A stretch of 13,377 nucleotides of DNA from Pinguiococcus pyrenoidosus (taxonomy: Eukaryota; Sar; Pinguiophyceae; Pinguiochrysidales; Pinguiochrysidaceae), in the NCBI GenBank assembly GCA_019677205.1, contig JAAMXY010000333.1, forward strand, positions 1 through 13,377. The letters run 5' to 3'. The translations under genes and the position numbers were made by a program. The notes beneath the pieces are model-generated. The model had not been told where the DNA came from and did no database searches. It saw only the letters and a program-made list of their open reading frames with translations. The stretch's first letter is position 1. Each line of letters begins with the position of its first letter. This document shows positions 1 to 8,151 of this stretch, in pieces.

Positions 1-531
1 CGGATGTAGAAGAGCAAGTGTCTGACCATGGAGAGATGCAAGGCATTGCTTGTGAGGAGGCGTCTCAGCTTGAAGTAGGCCGACCGAGATTTGGGCCGGA
101 TGCAAGCGAAGACGCGACTGATCCACGTAGAGACAGGAGAGATGCGTGTTCCCTTCGTTAGTCAGGGTTTCCCTGGCAAGTTCTCTCGATCACGATCGTC
201 GAGGTTTCCTATATCAACACCCTTTCTTCTGTCAGAGCCCAAGAAGTCTCCCGATTACTCGAAGATGTCCCAAGAACAGAAGCATAAGCACATTCCCGAG
301 AGGCCGGAGGCGCATCAGGGTCATCAGGGGCGTCCTCGCGGCGCATTTCGCGGTCATGACACTATTCACAAGGCAGTGCTCGACGAAGGCGTCGACTACG
401 ATTCGCTGCACCACCGCTCCTTGGAATGCATTCGTGAATGGAAAGCAGCTGAATGTGAGCAGGCACCGAGAAGAGAAGTCTCTCCTGAGCAGGCAGCATG
501 GAGGCCACGGGTATATTCAGCAGCGACATAG
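1..531 (+). CDS. 3' end of an unidentified gene, truncated by the window edge
   Basis: Frame 3 is open from base 3 to a TAG at 159-161 and reads as an acidic, coding-like segment (starts DVEEQVSDHGEMQG). A good acceptor with a pyrimidine tract (ctttcttctgtcag) ends at 235. The following frame-1 stretch to the TAG at 529-531 also looks coding (for example HHRSLECIREWKAAEC). My preferred model joins exon 3-126 to exon 236-531 through donor GTAGAG at 127, phase 1. Alternatives are a donor at 146, giving a stop TAA at 285-287, or no splicing, giving a stop at 161. No domain is recognised. The gene would be convergent with the DUF285 gene. The coding character is plausible, but the splice model is only a guess. 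Confidence 0.33.
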
Positions 532-748
532 AAGTGGAGGTCGTTGCCGGGGAGGAGACTGGAGAGGGTGGTGCAGCAACCGTCCTGGTCGTCCTGGGAA
601 TGTCACCGAACAAGAAAAGTGACTTAAGGCGAGTGTTGGGAATGAAGGCGGACATCGTGATCACTGTGTCGAAAGCCAGAAAGAAGAAGAAGAAGTACGC
701 AAGCACGAAGCCTGGTTTCGTGTGGTACCACATACAGGCGGACGTGGC

Positions 749-2497
749 TCAGCATTCTTGTAGGTCTTGCCGTACTTCTGTCGCTGTTGCAACGAGAACG
801 CCATCCGACACCGATGCTGGTGTCGCAATCACAATCTGGACGCTGGAGACCGTAGCTGTATTTGATGCTTCTTCTGCGACCGGTACTGCCACGGCCGGCA
901 GTGCTTGTCGTTTCTGACGCAACCACAAGACAACCAACAACGCGCCCGTCACGACGAGGACGGAAGCGACCACCGAAGCTGCTAAAACCGCAGGAGATCC
1001 TCCGGCGCTGCTGTCATCCCCACTGCTTCCACCGCCGTCGCACGGGCAGCTACCGCAAGACGAATCTAAAACCTGTCCATTGCTGCCATCAGCAACTTCG
1101 GAAGGGCGACTCGGAAACACAAGACTCGATAAGTCCCAGCAGATTGTCTGATTAAAGGAGCTTGCGCTGATGAACATCAACGTCATGTCTGTGACCCTGC
1201 TGGTATCCCAGGGGCTGATGTCCTGGTTGAAGGCGTCGGCGTCGTTGAACATGTAAGACATATCCGTGACCCTGCTGGTGTTCCAGGTGCTGATGTTTTG
1301 ATTGAAAGAGATCGCGTCATAGAACATCCGCCCCATATCCGTGACGCTGCTGGTATCCCAGGCGCTGATGTCCTGGTTGAAGGCATGGGCTCTGGCAAAC
1401 ATCCACTTCATATCCGTGACGCTGCCAGTATCCCAGAGGCTGATGTCTTGGTTGAAGGCCCTGGCCCCGTGGAAGAGGAAGTCCATGTCTGTAACGCTGC
1501 TGGTATCCCAGGCGCCGATGTCTTGGTTGAAGGATTCTGCAGCCGCGAACATTGCACCCAGTTTGGTAACGCTGCTGGTGTTCCAGGAGCTGATGTCTTG
1601 ATCGAAAGCGTAAGCACCCCGGAACATATGTTGCAGATTTGTGGCACTGCTAGTGTCCCAGGCGCTTATGTTTTGGTTGAAGGCGGCTGCACCGCTGAAC
1701 ATCCAGCTCATATCTCTGACGCTGCTGGTATCCCAGCCGCTGATGTCGTCGTTGAAAGAGCTCTTCTCTGTGAACAGGAATCTCATACTTGTGATGCCAT
1801 TTGTGTTCCACATCGAGATGTGGCCGTACTTTGCCTCTGCGGCACTTCGATCCGAGACCCACGCATCAACAGCACTCTGAATATCATCCACCGCCGGGTC
1901 AAATCCTGAACTGCCGGACAACTTTCTGGACTCGAGCCTCAAAGCCGAGGCATTGACATACGAAGAGTAGCTTCCCAAGAAGGACGCGACGAGGTTGTAG
2001 CTTCTCGTCTGTCCCAGACTGCCCAGCTCGACAACGACTCCGTAGAGGCCAGCGAAGAAAGAACGCGAAAAGAAGAGCGTGCCACCGTGACCATCATCTT
2101 CGCCTTTGCCACCGTCCTTGAGCTGTGGACCTAGCTCGACGCCATTTGTAGTGGCGCCGTAGCCACCTGGCATCACGGAGTACACGCGCAGGGTAGCATC
2201 GCCGCATGAGTCGTCCGTCTGAAGCCGTAGCTCCACTCTTTGAGGAGATGCAACCTTCAGAAAGTACACTTCTCTTCCTCTAAGACTTCCATCTAAGTCT
2301 GTGGCTTGGGCTGTGCCCACAACTGTGGTGCCAGGAAAGCTACCACCCGGACATTCAATCACTCTAGAGGCCTTATAAGTGACCTGCGAGCCGCGACTGA
2401 GCGCAAGCGATCCAACTAGTAGCATCTGCAGGGCGACGAACAAGAAGAGCCTTTCCACATCGAGGCCACATCGCGCCAACCCCATGAGAGACTTCAT
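749..2497 (-). CDS. BspA-like/DUF285 repeat surface protein, single-pass membrane
   Basis: This is a single uninterrupted frame of 582 aa from ATG 2497 to the stop at 749-751. The frame runs 12 nt further upstream, but only to a TTG, so the ATG is preferred. Residues about 15-34 form a hydrophobic signal peptide (LFLFVALQMLLVGSLAL). Residues about 45-180 look like an extracellular beta-sandwich, loosely PPC-like (inference). Residues 230-453 are nine 25-residue repeats with consensus W[DN]TSSVTDMxxMFxxAxxFNQ[DN]IS, the DUF285 / 'surface protein 26-residue repeat' type. A Cys/Gly/Ser-rich linker follows. Residues about 503-526 are a transmembrane helix ending in a basic stop-transfer (RQKRQ), then comes a cytosolic tail of about 55 residues. 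N-x-S/T sequons recur (N182, N276, N306, N401, N406, N449), which fits a secreted glycoprotein. A role in adhesion or surface recognition is inference. The gene has no introns, unlike its split neighbours. Confidence 0.92.
   Translation of the reverse strand: MKSLMGLARCGLDVERLFLFVALQMLLVGSLALSRGSQVTYKASRVIECPGGSFPGTTVVGTAQATDLDGSLRGREVYFLKVASPQRVELRLQTDDSCGDATLRVYSVMPGGYGATTNGVELGPQLKDGGKGEDDGHGGTLFFSRSFFAGLYGVVVELGSLGQTRSYNLVASFLGSYSSYVNASALRLESRKLSGSSGFDPAVDDIQSAVDAWVSDRSAAEAKYGHISMWNTNGITSMRFLFTEKSSFNDDISGWDTSSVRDMSWMFSGAAAFNQNISAWDTSSATNLQHMFRGAYAFDQDISSWNTSSVTKLGAMFAAAESFNQDIGAWDTSSVTDMDFLFHGARAFNQDISLWDTGSVTDMKWMFARAHAFNQDISAWDTSSVTDMGRMFYDAISFNQNISTWNTSRVTDMSYMFNDADAFNQDISPWDTSRVTDMTLMFISASSFNQTICWDLSSLVFPSRPSEVADGSNGQVLDSSCGSCPCDGGGSSGDDSSAGGSPAVLAASVVASVLVVTGALLVVLWLRQKRQALPAVAVPVAEEASNTATVSSVQIVIATPASVSDGVLVATATEVRQDLQEC
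1139..1810 (-). repeat. Nine tandem 75-nt coding repeats (DUF285 units)
   Basis: Nine units in frame inside the surface-protein gene encode 25 residues each; the last unit has 24. Each starts at a conserved Trp and carries MF and FNQ at fixed spacing. Units differ at the same variable positions (two residues before MF and the residues after it), as expected of a solenoid with an exposed variable face. The final unit breaks into a cap that starts WDLSSL. Confidence 0.93.
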
Positions 2498-2954
2498 CTG
2501 CGCAGACAACAGTTGCGACGAACGAATGAATGGCTCGAAGCCGCCAACCGAGCGTCTCGAAGGGGCTTAAAAGGGACAATGGTGCTGAGGCCGTTGCGGG
2601 GGTGTAGGATGGGCGTAGAGCACTAACCACCCTCGATTGGGTACTTCACTGTGATATATGCACCCCCATTTTGGACATCTTTGGAGGTTGGCCAACTATT
2701 GGGTTATGGAAATGCCTTATAACGGAGACGATTTAAATTCCATTTGCACCACGAAGCGATGTGAAGGTATGATTGGTCAATGAGTGACATGGAGAAGTCT
2801 TGCTCTTGAGGTGCAGGGAATAGGTTCGACGTAGAGTGTCTTTGGATTGTGAGAGGCTGAAGAGGATTGGATGGGAGTTGAAGAATCCTGCCGATGATTC
2901 GTGCAAGTGTGAAGTCAACTCTATCCTCCAATCACGTCTGTCCGACGTGTTTCC
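2498..2954. other. Non-coding 5' flank of the DUF285 gene
   Basis: No reading frame here looks coding on either strand; the ORFs are short and of random composition. The stretch is visibly more AT-rich around 2690-2760. It presumably holds the promoter of the - strand DUF285 gene, but I see no clear promoter element. Confidence 0.5.
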
Positions 2955-3467
2955 TTGGACTGCTACCGAATGCCTCGGCAGCTGTCTGCGAGACTCGTCC
3001 GGCGTCTAGTCCGTCCGCTCTCACTTGCCGCCAGCATCTCAGCTGCCTTGCACGAAACTGTGTACGAGAACCGTTTTCAATACGTCCGGGAACTGAATCA
3101 AATGGGTGCTAGAACTACGGACATGAGTGAACCTGGGAAGGCACAACAAGTGCACGTTCACGGAGTAAGTTGCCTTCATGCAGGTATCTCCTCCGTTGTT
3201 GGAGGTGACCTGCCGCCACATCGGTGCCAGATCGCCATTGAAAGCCATTCCACGGTCTCTTCGCGCATCAGAATACCTACGCCATCCTTCCTGCGAGCAT
3301 CAGGAGCCACGGTCGCCTTCAGGAGTGCCTTGTCAGCTCATTGCAATGCTACCAAAGGGAAGACACAGTTCCGCACCTTTCACAGCATGTTCTCTGCTGC
3401 ACGCCGCCTTTTCATCTGCCATTTCAGTCTTCAGCTGAAAGACTTGGATCGTCCGGTTCGGGCCTGA
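2955..3467 (+). pseudogene. murA: MurA-like (UDP-GlcNAc enolpyruvyl transferase) C-terminal fragment
   Basis: In frame 3 the core at 3048-3164 reads ETVYENRFQYVRELNQMGA, then a variable stretch, then VHVHG. This matches the conserved MurA segment E-T-[VIF]-[FYW]-E-N-R-[FM]-x-[HY]-V-x-E-L-x-x-M-G-A and the strand after it. MurA makes UDP-GlcNAc-enolpyruvate for peptidoglycan. Upstream, the expected PGFPTD..Q segment is at best unrecognisably degraded. Downstream, the frame stays open to 3467, and pieces such as STVSSRI and FLRASGATV only vaguely recall the MurA C-terminus. A strong donor (GTAAGT, 3165-3170) directly follows ...VHVHG, so this could be one exon of a split gene. However, I found no other MurA exon in the window, and there is no ATG in a sensible place. 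A relic or gene fragment is the likeliest reading. The family assignment is fairly firm; the pseudogene status is inference. Confidence 0.5.
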
Positions 3468-4341
3468 AAAGGAAAATGCCATGTTTCTAGTTGAAATCCG
3501 TGCGGAGGGCCGGATATGTAGCTGAGTCGAAAACACAATTGCGGAGAATGCACCCACCCTCTCGATGAAGAGCGCCTGAGCAGATGAGCTCCATATGATC
3601 CAAAGAGGCGCGTAAAACGGTGCCCCACAAGTGAAGATAGCGTCAAACGAAGCTTCTTACGGGATGTACTGCGGGAGATTGGCGTCGAGTTCGGCGTTGT
3701 GGACAGAACGGCGAGGCGGACGGAAACAAATAGGGCTTCGGAGTGGGAGCAATGCCAGCCAGCTCAGGCTCGGATCTGAAGCTTCCCGAAGCACATAGAG
3801 GCACACCGTTTGCCGCGTAGGATTCCGACTTCCGCTTCTGGCGCTAGCGACTTTTGACCCCAAAGGCTTTACGGCCGTAATCTCTCGAAGGGCGTTTTCC
3901 TTTCACTCCCGCAGCCATATCGAGCAACGAGCTGTTCTAGACACCTCACGCACCATGGCGGTGCAGAAGCGCAAGTCGGATCCGGTACGACCCAGCTTGC
4001 CATCCGCACACTTCGGCCCATCACTTCTAGTCCGGTGTCTTCTGCGGATCTGCGCCTCCCGAGTGTCTTTCGCTGCTTTCGTGTCATGTATCGTGGCGAT
4101 GCACTGCAGGGAAGCTGCCGCAAAGCCTCTTCTGGAACGCTGCTCTGCAGTTCTGGTCCGAATTCTGAACTGCGGCCGAGTTGATCCTCTTCGGACTTTT
4201 GGGCGCCAGAGAGTCTGCAAAGCTGCATTTTCCAAACCTCATTCCTTTGTTGGCTACCATGTGTAGGCCGACTGTCGCGAGATTGATGTGGAGCGCGTTT
4301 GGGCCGGATTTCACTCAGTTTACGCGCCGGTCCGACTGACC
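3468..4341. other. Intergenic stretch without a confident gene
   Basis: Several ORFs of 68-119 codons lie on both strands, but they overlap each other, match no family I know and have unremarkable composition. The most gene-like start is the ATG at 3955 on the + strand, in a good eukaryotic context (caccATGG). It opens 103 codons beginning MAVQKRKSDP. It could be a small protein or a leader exon, but I could not join it in phase to the gene at 4342. Confidence 0.35.
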
Positions 4342-5247
4342 ATGGTGAAGAACCTCAGCTCGATGATCCGCGACGACGAGTGGCACACGTACTGGCGAAC
4401 GCTGCCCATTCCCTTTCACCGCCTGGTGGGCATCAAGTGGGCTTTTCGGTGGCGCGACCAGACGTGGGGGAACCGCAAGGGCGGGATCCGCCTCGTCCTC
4501 CAGAGAGATGGACAGACCGTGACGAAATGGGAACCCTTCGGCGTGGCGCCACACGGTTGGCGGCAGGAGGTGCGCCTCTAGAGCAATCATGATCCAAGCG
4601 ATGATGAAAGAGAAGCCTCACGTCACGACGTAACTGCGAAACAGGAGGGCAGGGCGAGTCATCTGGACGAAATTGTGTATAGCGCGCAGCGCTGGGATCG
4701 CATCGTCTGCGAGTTCCGCGTCGGCGGAGGGGGCGGGCATGAGATCACCGTGCGGGACATGAGAGTCGATATCCTGCCCGGCTCCGGCTGGCTCTTCTAC
4801 CGGGAGATCGTGACGGCGAGAGCCTTGTACCTGCAGGGACGAGCGCTTCTGGACTTGGACCCGCTGCCAAGCGGTCAGTCCAAGCCCATCGTCGCTCAGC
4901 TTTTCGCCGCCGCGGCCAAGCGGCGCCGCGTCACTCGCGATGGAGCGGCGTCCAACCGAATGATCATGGAAGGCAGAGGGGGAGAAGAAGGGGAAGAGGA
5001 GGGCGAGGAGGAGGACGAGGAGGCGCCGCAACCAGGCGAATTCGCCGTGCTCTGTAGACGACTCGTCCTGGCTTGGGATGATCAGTGCGAAGACTGGGCG
5101 ACCAAGTCGATCGTCGCTCGCTTTGCTCGCTTGCCCGATCTACCGTTCTACAAGGTCTGCTGCTTTGCCTTCGGCGATCCGCAGGACGTGCGCATCGACA
5201 ATGAGCCATACAAAGGAGAAAATGTGGCCTGGCCGGTGGAGGAGTGA
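4342..5247 (+). CDS. Uncharacterised two-exon protein with a GWGNRKG-type domain and an acidic run
   Basis: Exon 1 is 4342-4569 and exon 2 is 4645-5247, joined in phase 0 by a 75-nt intron (gtgcgc...cgaaacag). The start ATG at 4342 has a good context (gaccATGG). The product is 276 aa. Residues 30-120 read like one compact beta-rich domain: KWAFRWRDQTWGNRKGG, then WEPFGVAPHGW, then VGGGGGHEITVRDMRV. The intron cuts through this domain, and the domain reads smoothly across the junction, which supports the splice. Residues 168-173 (KRRRVT) are a possible nuclear localisation signal. Residues 190-202 are almost all Glu/Asp/Gly. The C-terminal part (FAVLCRRLVLAWDDQ onward) is conserved-looking but unknown to me. 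The gene is convergent with the RINGv gene. I do not assign a function. The gene call is good; the start could lie in an unseen upstream exon. Confidence 0.75.
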
Positions 5248-5340
5248 AGCGACTCGACCACGAAAGATGCGAAGCACGAAATGAATACGAAGCAGAGCAA
5301 TGAAGCTGCGAACCGAAAAAGACCAAGACGAATGAAGAAG

Positions 5341-5428
5341 CAGCAGCAGCAGTAGTAGCATAAGCAGCAGCAGCAGCATAGGCAGCATAGGCAGCATAGG
5401 CAGCAGCAGGAGGAGGAGGAGGAAGATG
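5341..5428 (+). repeat. CAG/AGG microsatellite with three 9-bp units
   Basis: This is an imperfect CAG run, then three exact copies of GCAGCATAG (5373-5399), then more CAG and an AGG run, between two convergent genes. It lies in the presumed 3' UTRs. It opens spurious Leu- or Ala/Tyr-rich reading frames on the - strand. Confidence 0.85.
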
Positions 5429-5546
5429 ATTAATATATGCCACCGATCGCACTCATAACGGTCTGACGGATGATGTTTGCTTTGCCGTGCCAGATACCGA
5501 CGCGTGTAAGTCTATGTCTTCGCCAGGCACAACTTTATCAACACTG

Positions 5547-5571
5547 CGGTTATCGGTTATCGGTTATCGGT
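5547..5571 (-). repeat. Heptamer repeat (ATAACCG x3) spanning the RINGv stop codon
   Basis: On the + strand CGGTTAT is repeated at 5547, 5554 and 5561, followed by CGGT. On the - strand each unit supplies a TAA. The first TAA met (5564-5566) is the stop of the RINGv-FHA gene. Because the unit is 7 nt, the three TAAs fall in three different frames. Confidence 0.85.
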
Positions 5572-7384
5572 CGTCCCCTTCGGCGACACTTACGCCGATC
5601 GATTCCCCAGGCGTCCCGAGGGCAGGAGCCACGGGCACAACTCGCCCTTTGCCAGCGCTCGTCCGTGTCGGGGACGAGGAGCGCTTGCCCTCTGCCTTCG
5701 TTTCCACCATCTTGGTCTCTTCCGCTTCGCCAGCATCCTGCACGGAAGCTGCCTTGGGCGCCTCGACGGGCTTCTCCTCGTCTTCGTCGATGTCAAGCTC
5801 GACGAGCGCCGTCGGAGATCTGTTCGACTTCCTTCTACCTTTCCCGCTAGTACTAAAGTGTGGAGCATCCCCCTTGCGCGACTCTCTGCGCCGCTTCCTT
5901 GCCGTGCGCATGAAGTCGTCCGTGAAGCGCTTGAGCTGCTCGAACTCCCTCCGAGACCGTTCGGTCTCCACGGACTCGTCCACGCCAGAGGCTCTCCGGC
6001 CCCTGCCGCGCAGCCGGTGCCACAGGGAGCTGCTTGGCTTCACGTTGATGGTCGCCCGACCGACGCGGATGGAGGTCGTCCGGTTCATCGGGAGCTTCCA
6101 GGGCGACTGTAGGTACATCAGGGTCCCGTTGCTGGACCGGAGATCCTGGAGCTGGAAGCCGGCTCGCTGCGAGTAGGACACACTGGCGTGTCTCACGCTG
6201 ATGGTCCTGTAGTCCAGCGGCATGTCGCAGTTGTGCGAGCGGCCGATCGTGAGCTCTCGAGTGGCCTCCGTGCCATCTGGGCTCATCACACTGGCGAAGC
6301 TGAGCTGGAAGCGCGTCTGGAAGAGGACGGAGGCGGCGTCGTGCTTCGTCACGACGATGAAGCAGATGTATGGTGGGGCTAATTCCCTTCGCCGCAGGCT
6401 GATGATCCGTCCGTCTTGGAGCTTCGCGTGCGTCTTATACTTCGCCTTGCACACCGGGCAGTGCTGCGTGCCCGTGGTGGTGTACACGGCACAGACGTGC
6501 GAGTCCTCGTTGGTCTCGTACCATTTCTGCAGGCAGTTCAGGTGCAGATACTGCGTATCCCCGCGGCACTGGCACGGCGCCACCAGCGGGTTGTCCTCCG
6601 TGTTCTCTCCGTCAAAGCAGATGTAGCAGATCGGGGCGTCCCCGCTTTCCTGCTCGAAGTCCTCGTCGGCCTCGTCTTCGGTGTCGTAGCCATTTGCCTC
6701 CGCCTCGGTTCCCGTCTTGGACCCGGCGCTCCGACGCCTCGCGGGCGTGTGCGCCGGCACGCACATCTCGATGTGCTCGAGGTCGTTGCGGAGGTAGTCC
6801 CAGGCCCCTTGGGACATGATCTCATGGCCGTCCTCGCCGCCCGTGTGGATCTCGCTCACCACGAGGCCCACGCTGCCGAGGCGGAAGCAGTCTCCGACTC
6901 CCAGGCGCTGCGTGATGGTGCGATTGCGCCGGTCGCCGAGGATGACGCAGGTGCCCGTGTGGCGCGAGAAGGCCTCCGCGCTCGGCAGGAGCCAGTAGCC
7001 ATCCTCGCTGGGCGCGACCAGCAGCTCGTAGTTCTTGGGGTCTCCCAGGCTGTAGTGCGTGACGTGCGTGCCGAACTTGCTCTCAAAGGCGTCCGCAATG
7101 GACGGCTGCTCGCTGGTGTGGCCCATGCCGCGCAGCACGACGGGCGCCACCTCGCAGCGGAGGTTCTGCTTCTCCGGAAGCTTGTACTTCTGGTTGGACG
7201 AGTAGCTGATCTTGAAGTCCAGCGCCGTGCCCGCGGTCAGACTGGCGTCGAAGAGAGGCCCGTCCTCCACCTGAGACGCATCCACGTGAGCCCGTGTGCC
7301 CGCACATTTCCACCGCGACCTCTCGCAGCAGCGCACCTCCACGCTCTCCACCGGCCCATCTTCGCGCGCGATTGCGGCGCCCAT
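5564..7384 (-). CDS. RING-variant (RINGv/RING-CH) and FHA domain protein, likely E3 ubiquitin ligase
   Basis: An intronless 606-aa frame runs from ATG 7384 to TAA 5564-5566. Residues about 118-180 look like a divergent N-terminal FHA-like sandwich that ends RLGVGDCFRLGSVGLVVSEI. Residues 253-312 form a C4HC3 RINGv finger: C253-x2-C256-x14-C271-x-C273-x7-H281-x2-C284-x24-C309-x2-C312, with the usual CxCRGD...HLxCLxxW context. Such fingers bind two zinc ions and recruit an E2 enzyme. Residues about 378-446 are a classical FHA domain with GR (381-382), SxxH (396-399) and SSNGT (417-421), the phosphothreonine-binding set. The tail (residues 460-606) is basic and then acidic/Ser-rich, with KRRR patches suggesting a nuclear or nucleolar location. 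There is no transmembrane helix, unlike membrane MARCH ligases. I recall similar FHA-plus-RINGv proteins in alveolates and other protists, but could not check. The gene is divergent from the SPFH gene. Confidence 0.93.
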   Translation of the reverse strand: MGAAIAREDGPVESVEVRCCERSRWKCAGTRAHVDASQVEDGPLFDASLTAGTALDFKISYSSNQKYKLPEKQNLRCEVAPVVLRGMGHTSEQPSIADAFESKFGTHVTHYSLGDPKNYELLVAPSEDGYWLLPSAEAFSRHTGTCVILGDRRNRTITQRLGVGDCFRLGSVGLVVSEIHTGGEDGHEIMSQGAWDYLRNDLEHIEMCVPAHTPARRRSAGSKTGTEAEANGYDTEDEADEDFEQESGDAPICYICFDGENTEDNPLVAPCQCRGDTQYLHLNCLQKWYETNEDSHVCAVYTTTGTQHCPVCKAKYKTHAKLQDGRIISLRRRELAPPYICFIVVTKHDAASVLFQTRFQLSFASVMSPDGTEATRELTIGRSHNCDMPLDYRTISVRHASVSYSQRAGFQLQDLRSSNGTLMYLQSPWKLPMNRTTSIRVGRATINVKPSSSLWHRLRGRGRRASGVDESVETERSRREFEQLKRFTDDFMRTARKRRRESRKGDAPHFSTSGKGRRKSNRSPTALVELDIDEDEEKPVEAPKAASVQDAGEAEETKMVETKAEGKRSSSPTRTSAGKGRVVPVAPALGTPGESIGVSVAEGDDR

Positions 7385-7997
7385 GCGTACCCCTGTCGCG
7401 GCGGACCGAAAAGCTGAGTGAGCCGATGAGTCTCTTACGCTCTTTGCACCTCGCGCAGAGGCCCTCTCGAGCGACTCTCCAAAGGGCGGGTGGCGCTGCG
7501 GCGGTTTGAAGGGGTACCGAGCGGCGCTTCGGCGGCGTGGGACTGCTTCATCCCTCTTCGCCCCCCCCTTCCCTAGGAGGGCTTTCCCCCTTCCCCCGAA
7601 GGTGGGCGTCGACGCCCGCCGCGCACCGCGCTTTTCTCGGTTTCACAAGGGCGCTGAAGTCACCTCACCTTTGCGCTGCGGAACAACAGGGTCGGAAGAG
7701 GCGGCTGGGCTCCACCGACGAAGATACGCGCGGCGCTACGCGGCCGACCTTCTCTTGCGTGTCCTGTAGTTTGCCGAAGTTACGCCAGCGCGCCACAGTT
7801 TGTCCGCACTCTCCGCGTCCGTCCCTCAGACCCCTCAGCGCGCGCGGGAGAAGCGCGCGTGAAGAGATGTAGGTGTAGAAGAGAGGACCGCGCCGAACGC
7901 CGCACAATGCGCCGCAACTTCTTAAGGTCCGTGAGAGGCTCTTTGCACACAAAGCGACGCCAGTCGAACGCCCGAGACCCGTTGTGAATAGCAATTT

Positions 7998-8024
7998 TCG
8001 CGTATTCGCGCTGTGCATACGCGA
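7998..8024. repeat. Short perfect inverted repeat (8-bp arms)
   Basis: TCGCGTAT (7998-8005) and ATACGCGA (8017-8024) are exact reverse complements around an 11-nt loop, so the region can form a hairpin. The function is unknown and chance is possible. Confidence 0.6.
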
Positions 8025-8135
8025 TGCTCCCCGCGCGTTGCTCGCAGAAGGCACTGCGCTGGGCGAATCAGAGGCGCTTGCTTCCGATCGAATTCTCCAA
8101 GGATCCAATGGGAGAAAGATCGCTCGTCAGGAGGG

Positions 8136-8151
8136 GGATACCGGGGTATCC
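8136..8151. repeat. Near-palindrome GGATACC-GG-GGTATCC
   Basis: Two perfect 7-bp arms are separated by only GG. This is compact enough to be a dimeric protein-binding site or a cruciform seed upstream of the SPFH gene, but no function is shown. Confidence 0.65.

Noticed and set aside
1298-1909. 203-codon + strand ORF with repeated AGIPGADVLVEG-like units
   Set aside because: It is the antisense of the DUF285 array. A 75-nt in-frame repeat keeps an antisense frame open, and the - strand product has clear domains.
3657-3863. Short - strand ORF ending HNAELDANLPQYIP
   Set aside because: The last residues look protein-like, but the rest does not, and no upstream exon could be joined.
4964-5452. 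Poly-Leu and Ala/Tyr-rich - strand ORFs
   Set aside because: They are translations of the CAG microsatellite and of the antisense of the 4342-5247 gene.
6416-7417. 333-codon + strand ORF
   Set aside because: It is antisense to the RINGv-FHA gene, which has intact zinc ligands and FHA motifs. The antisense product is Val/Ala/Arg-rich and has no recognisable features.
7665-8108. 147-codon - strand ORF and the overlapping + strand ORF at 7537-7872
   Set aside because: Both have random-looking Arg/Ser/Pro-rich composition, no domain and no supporting splice sites.
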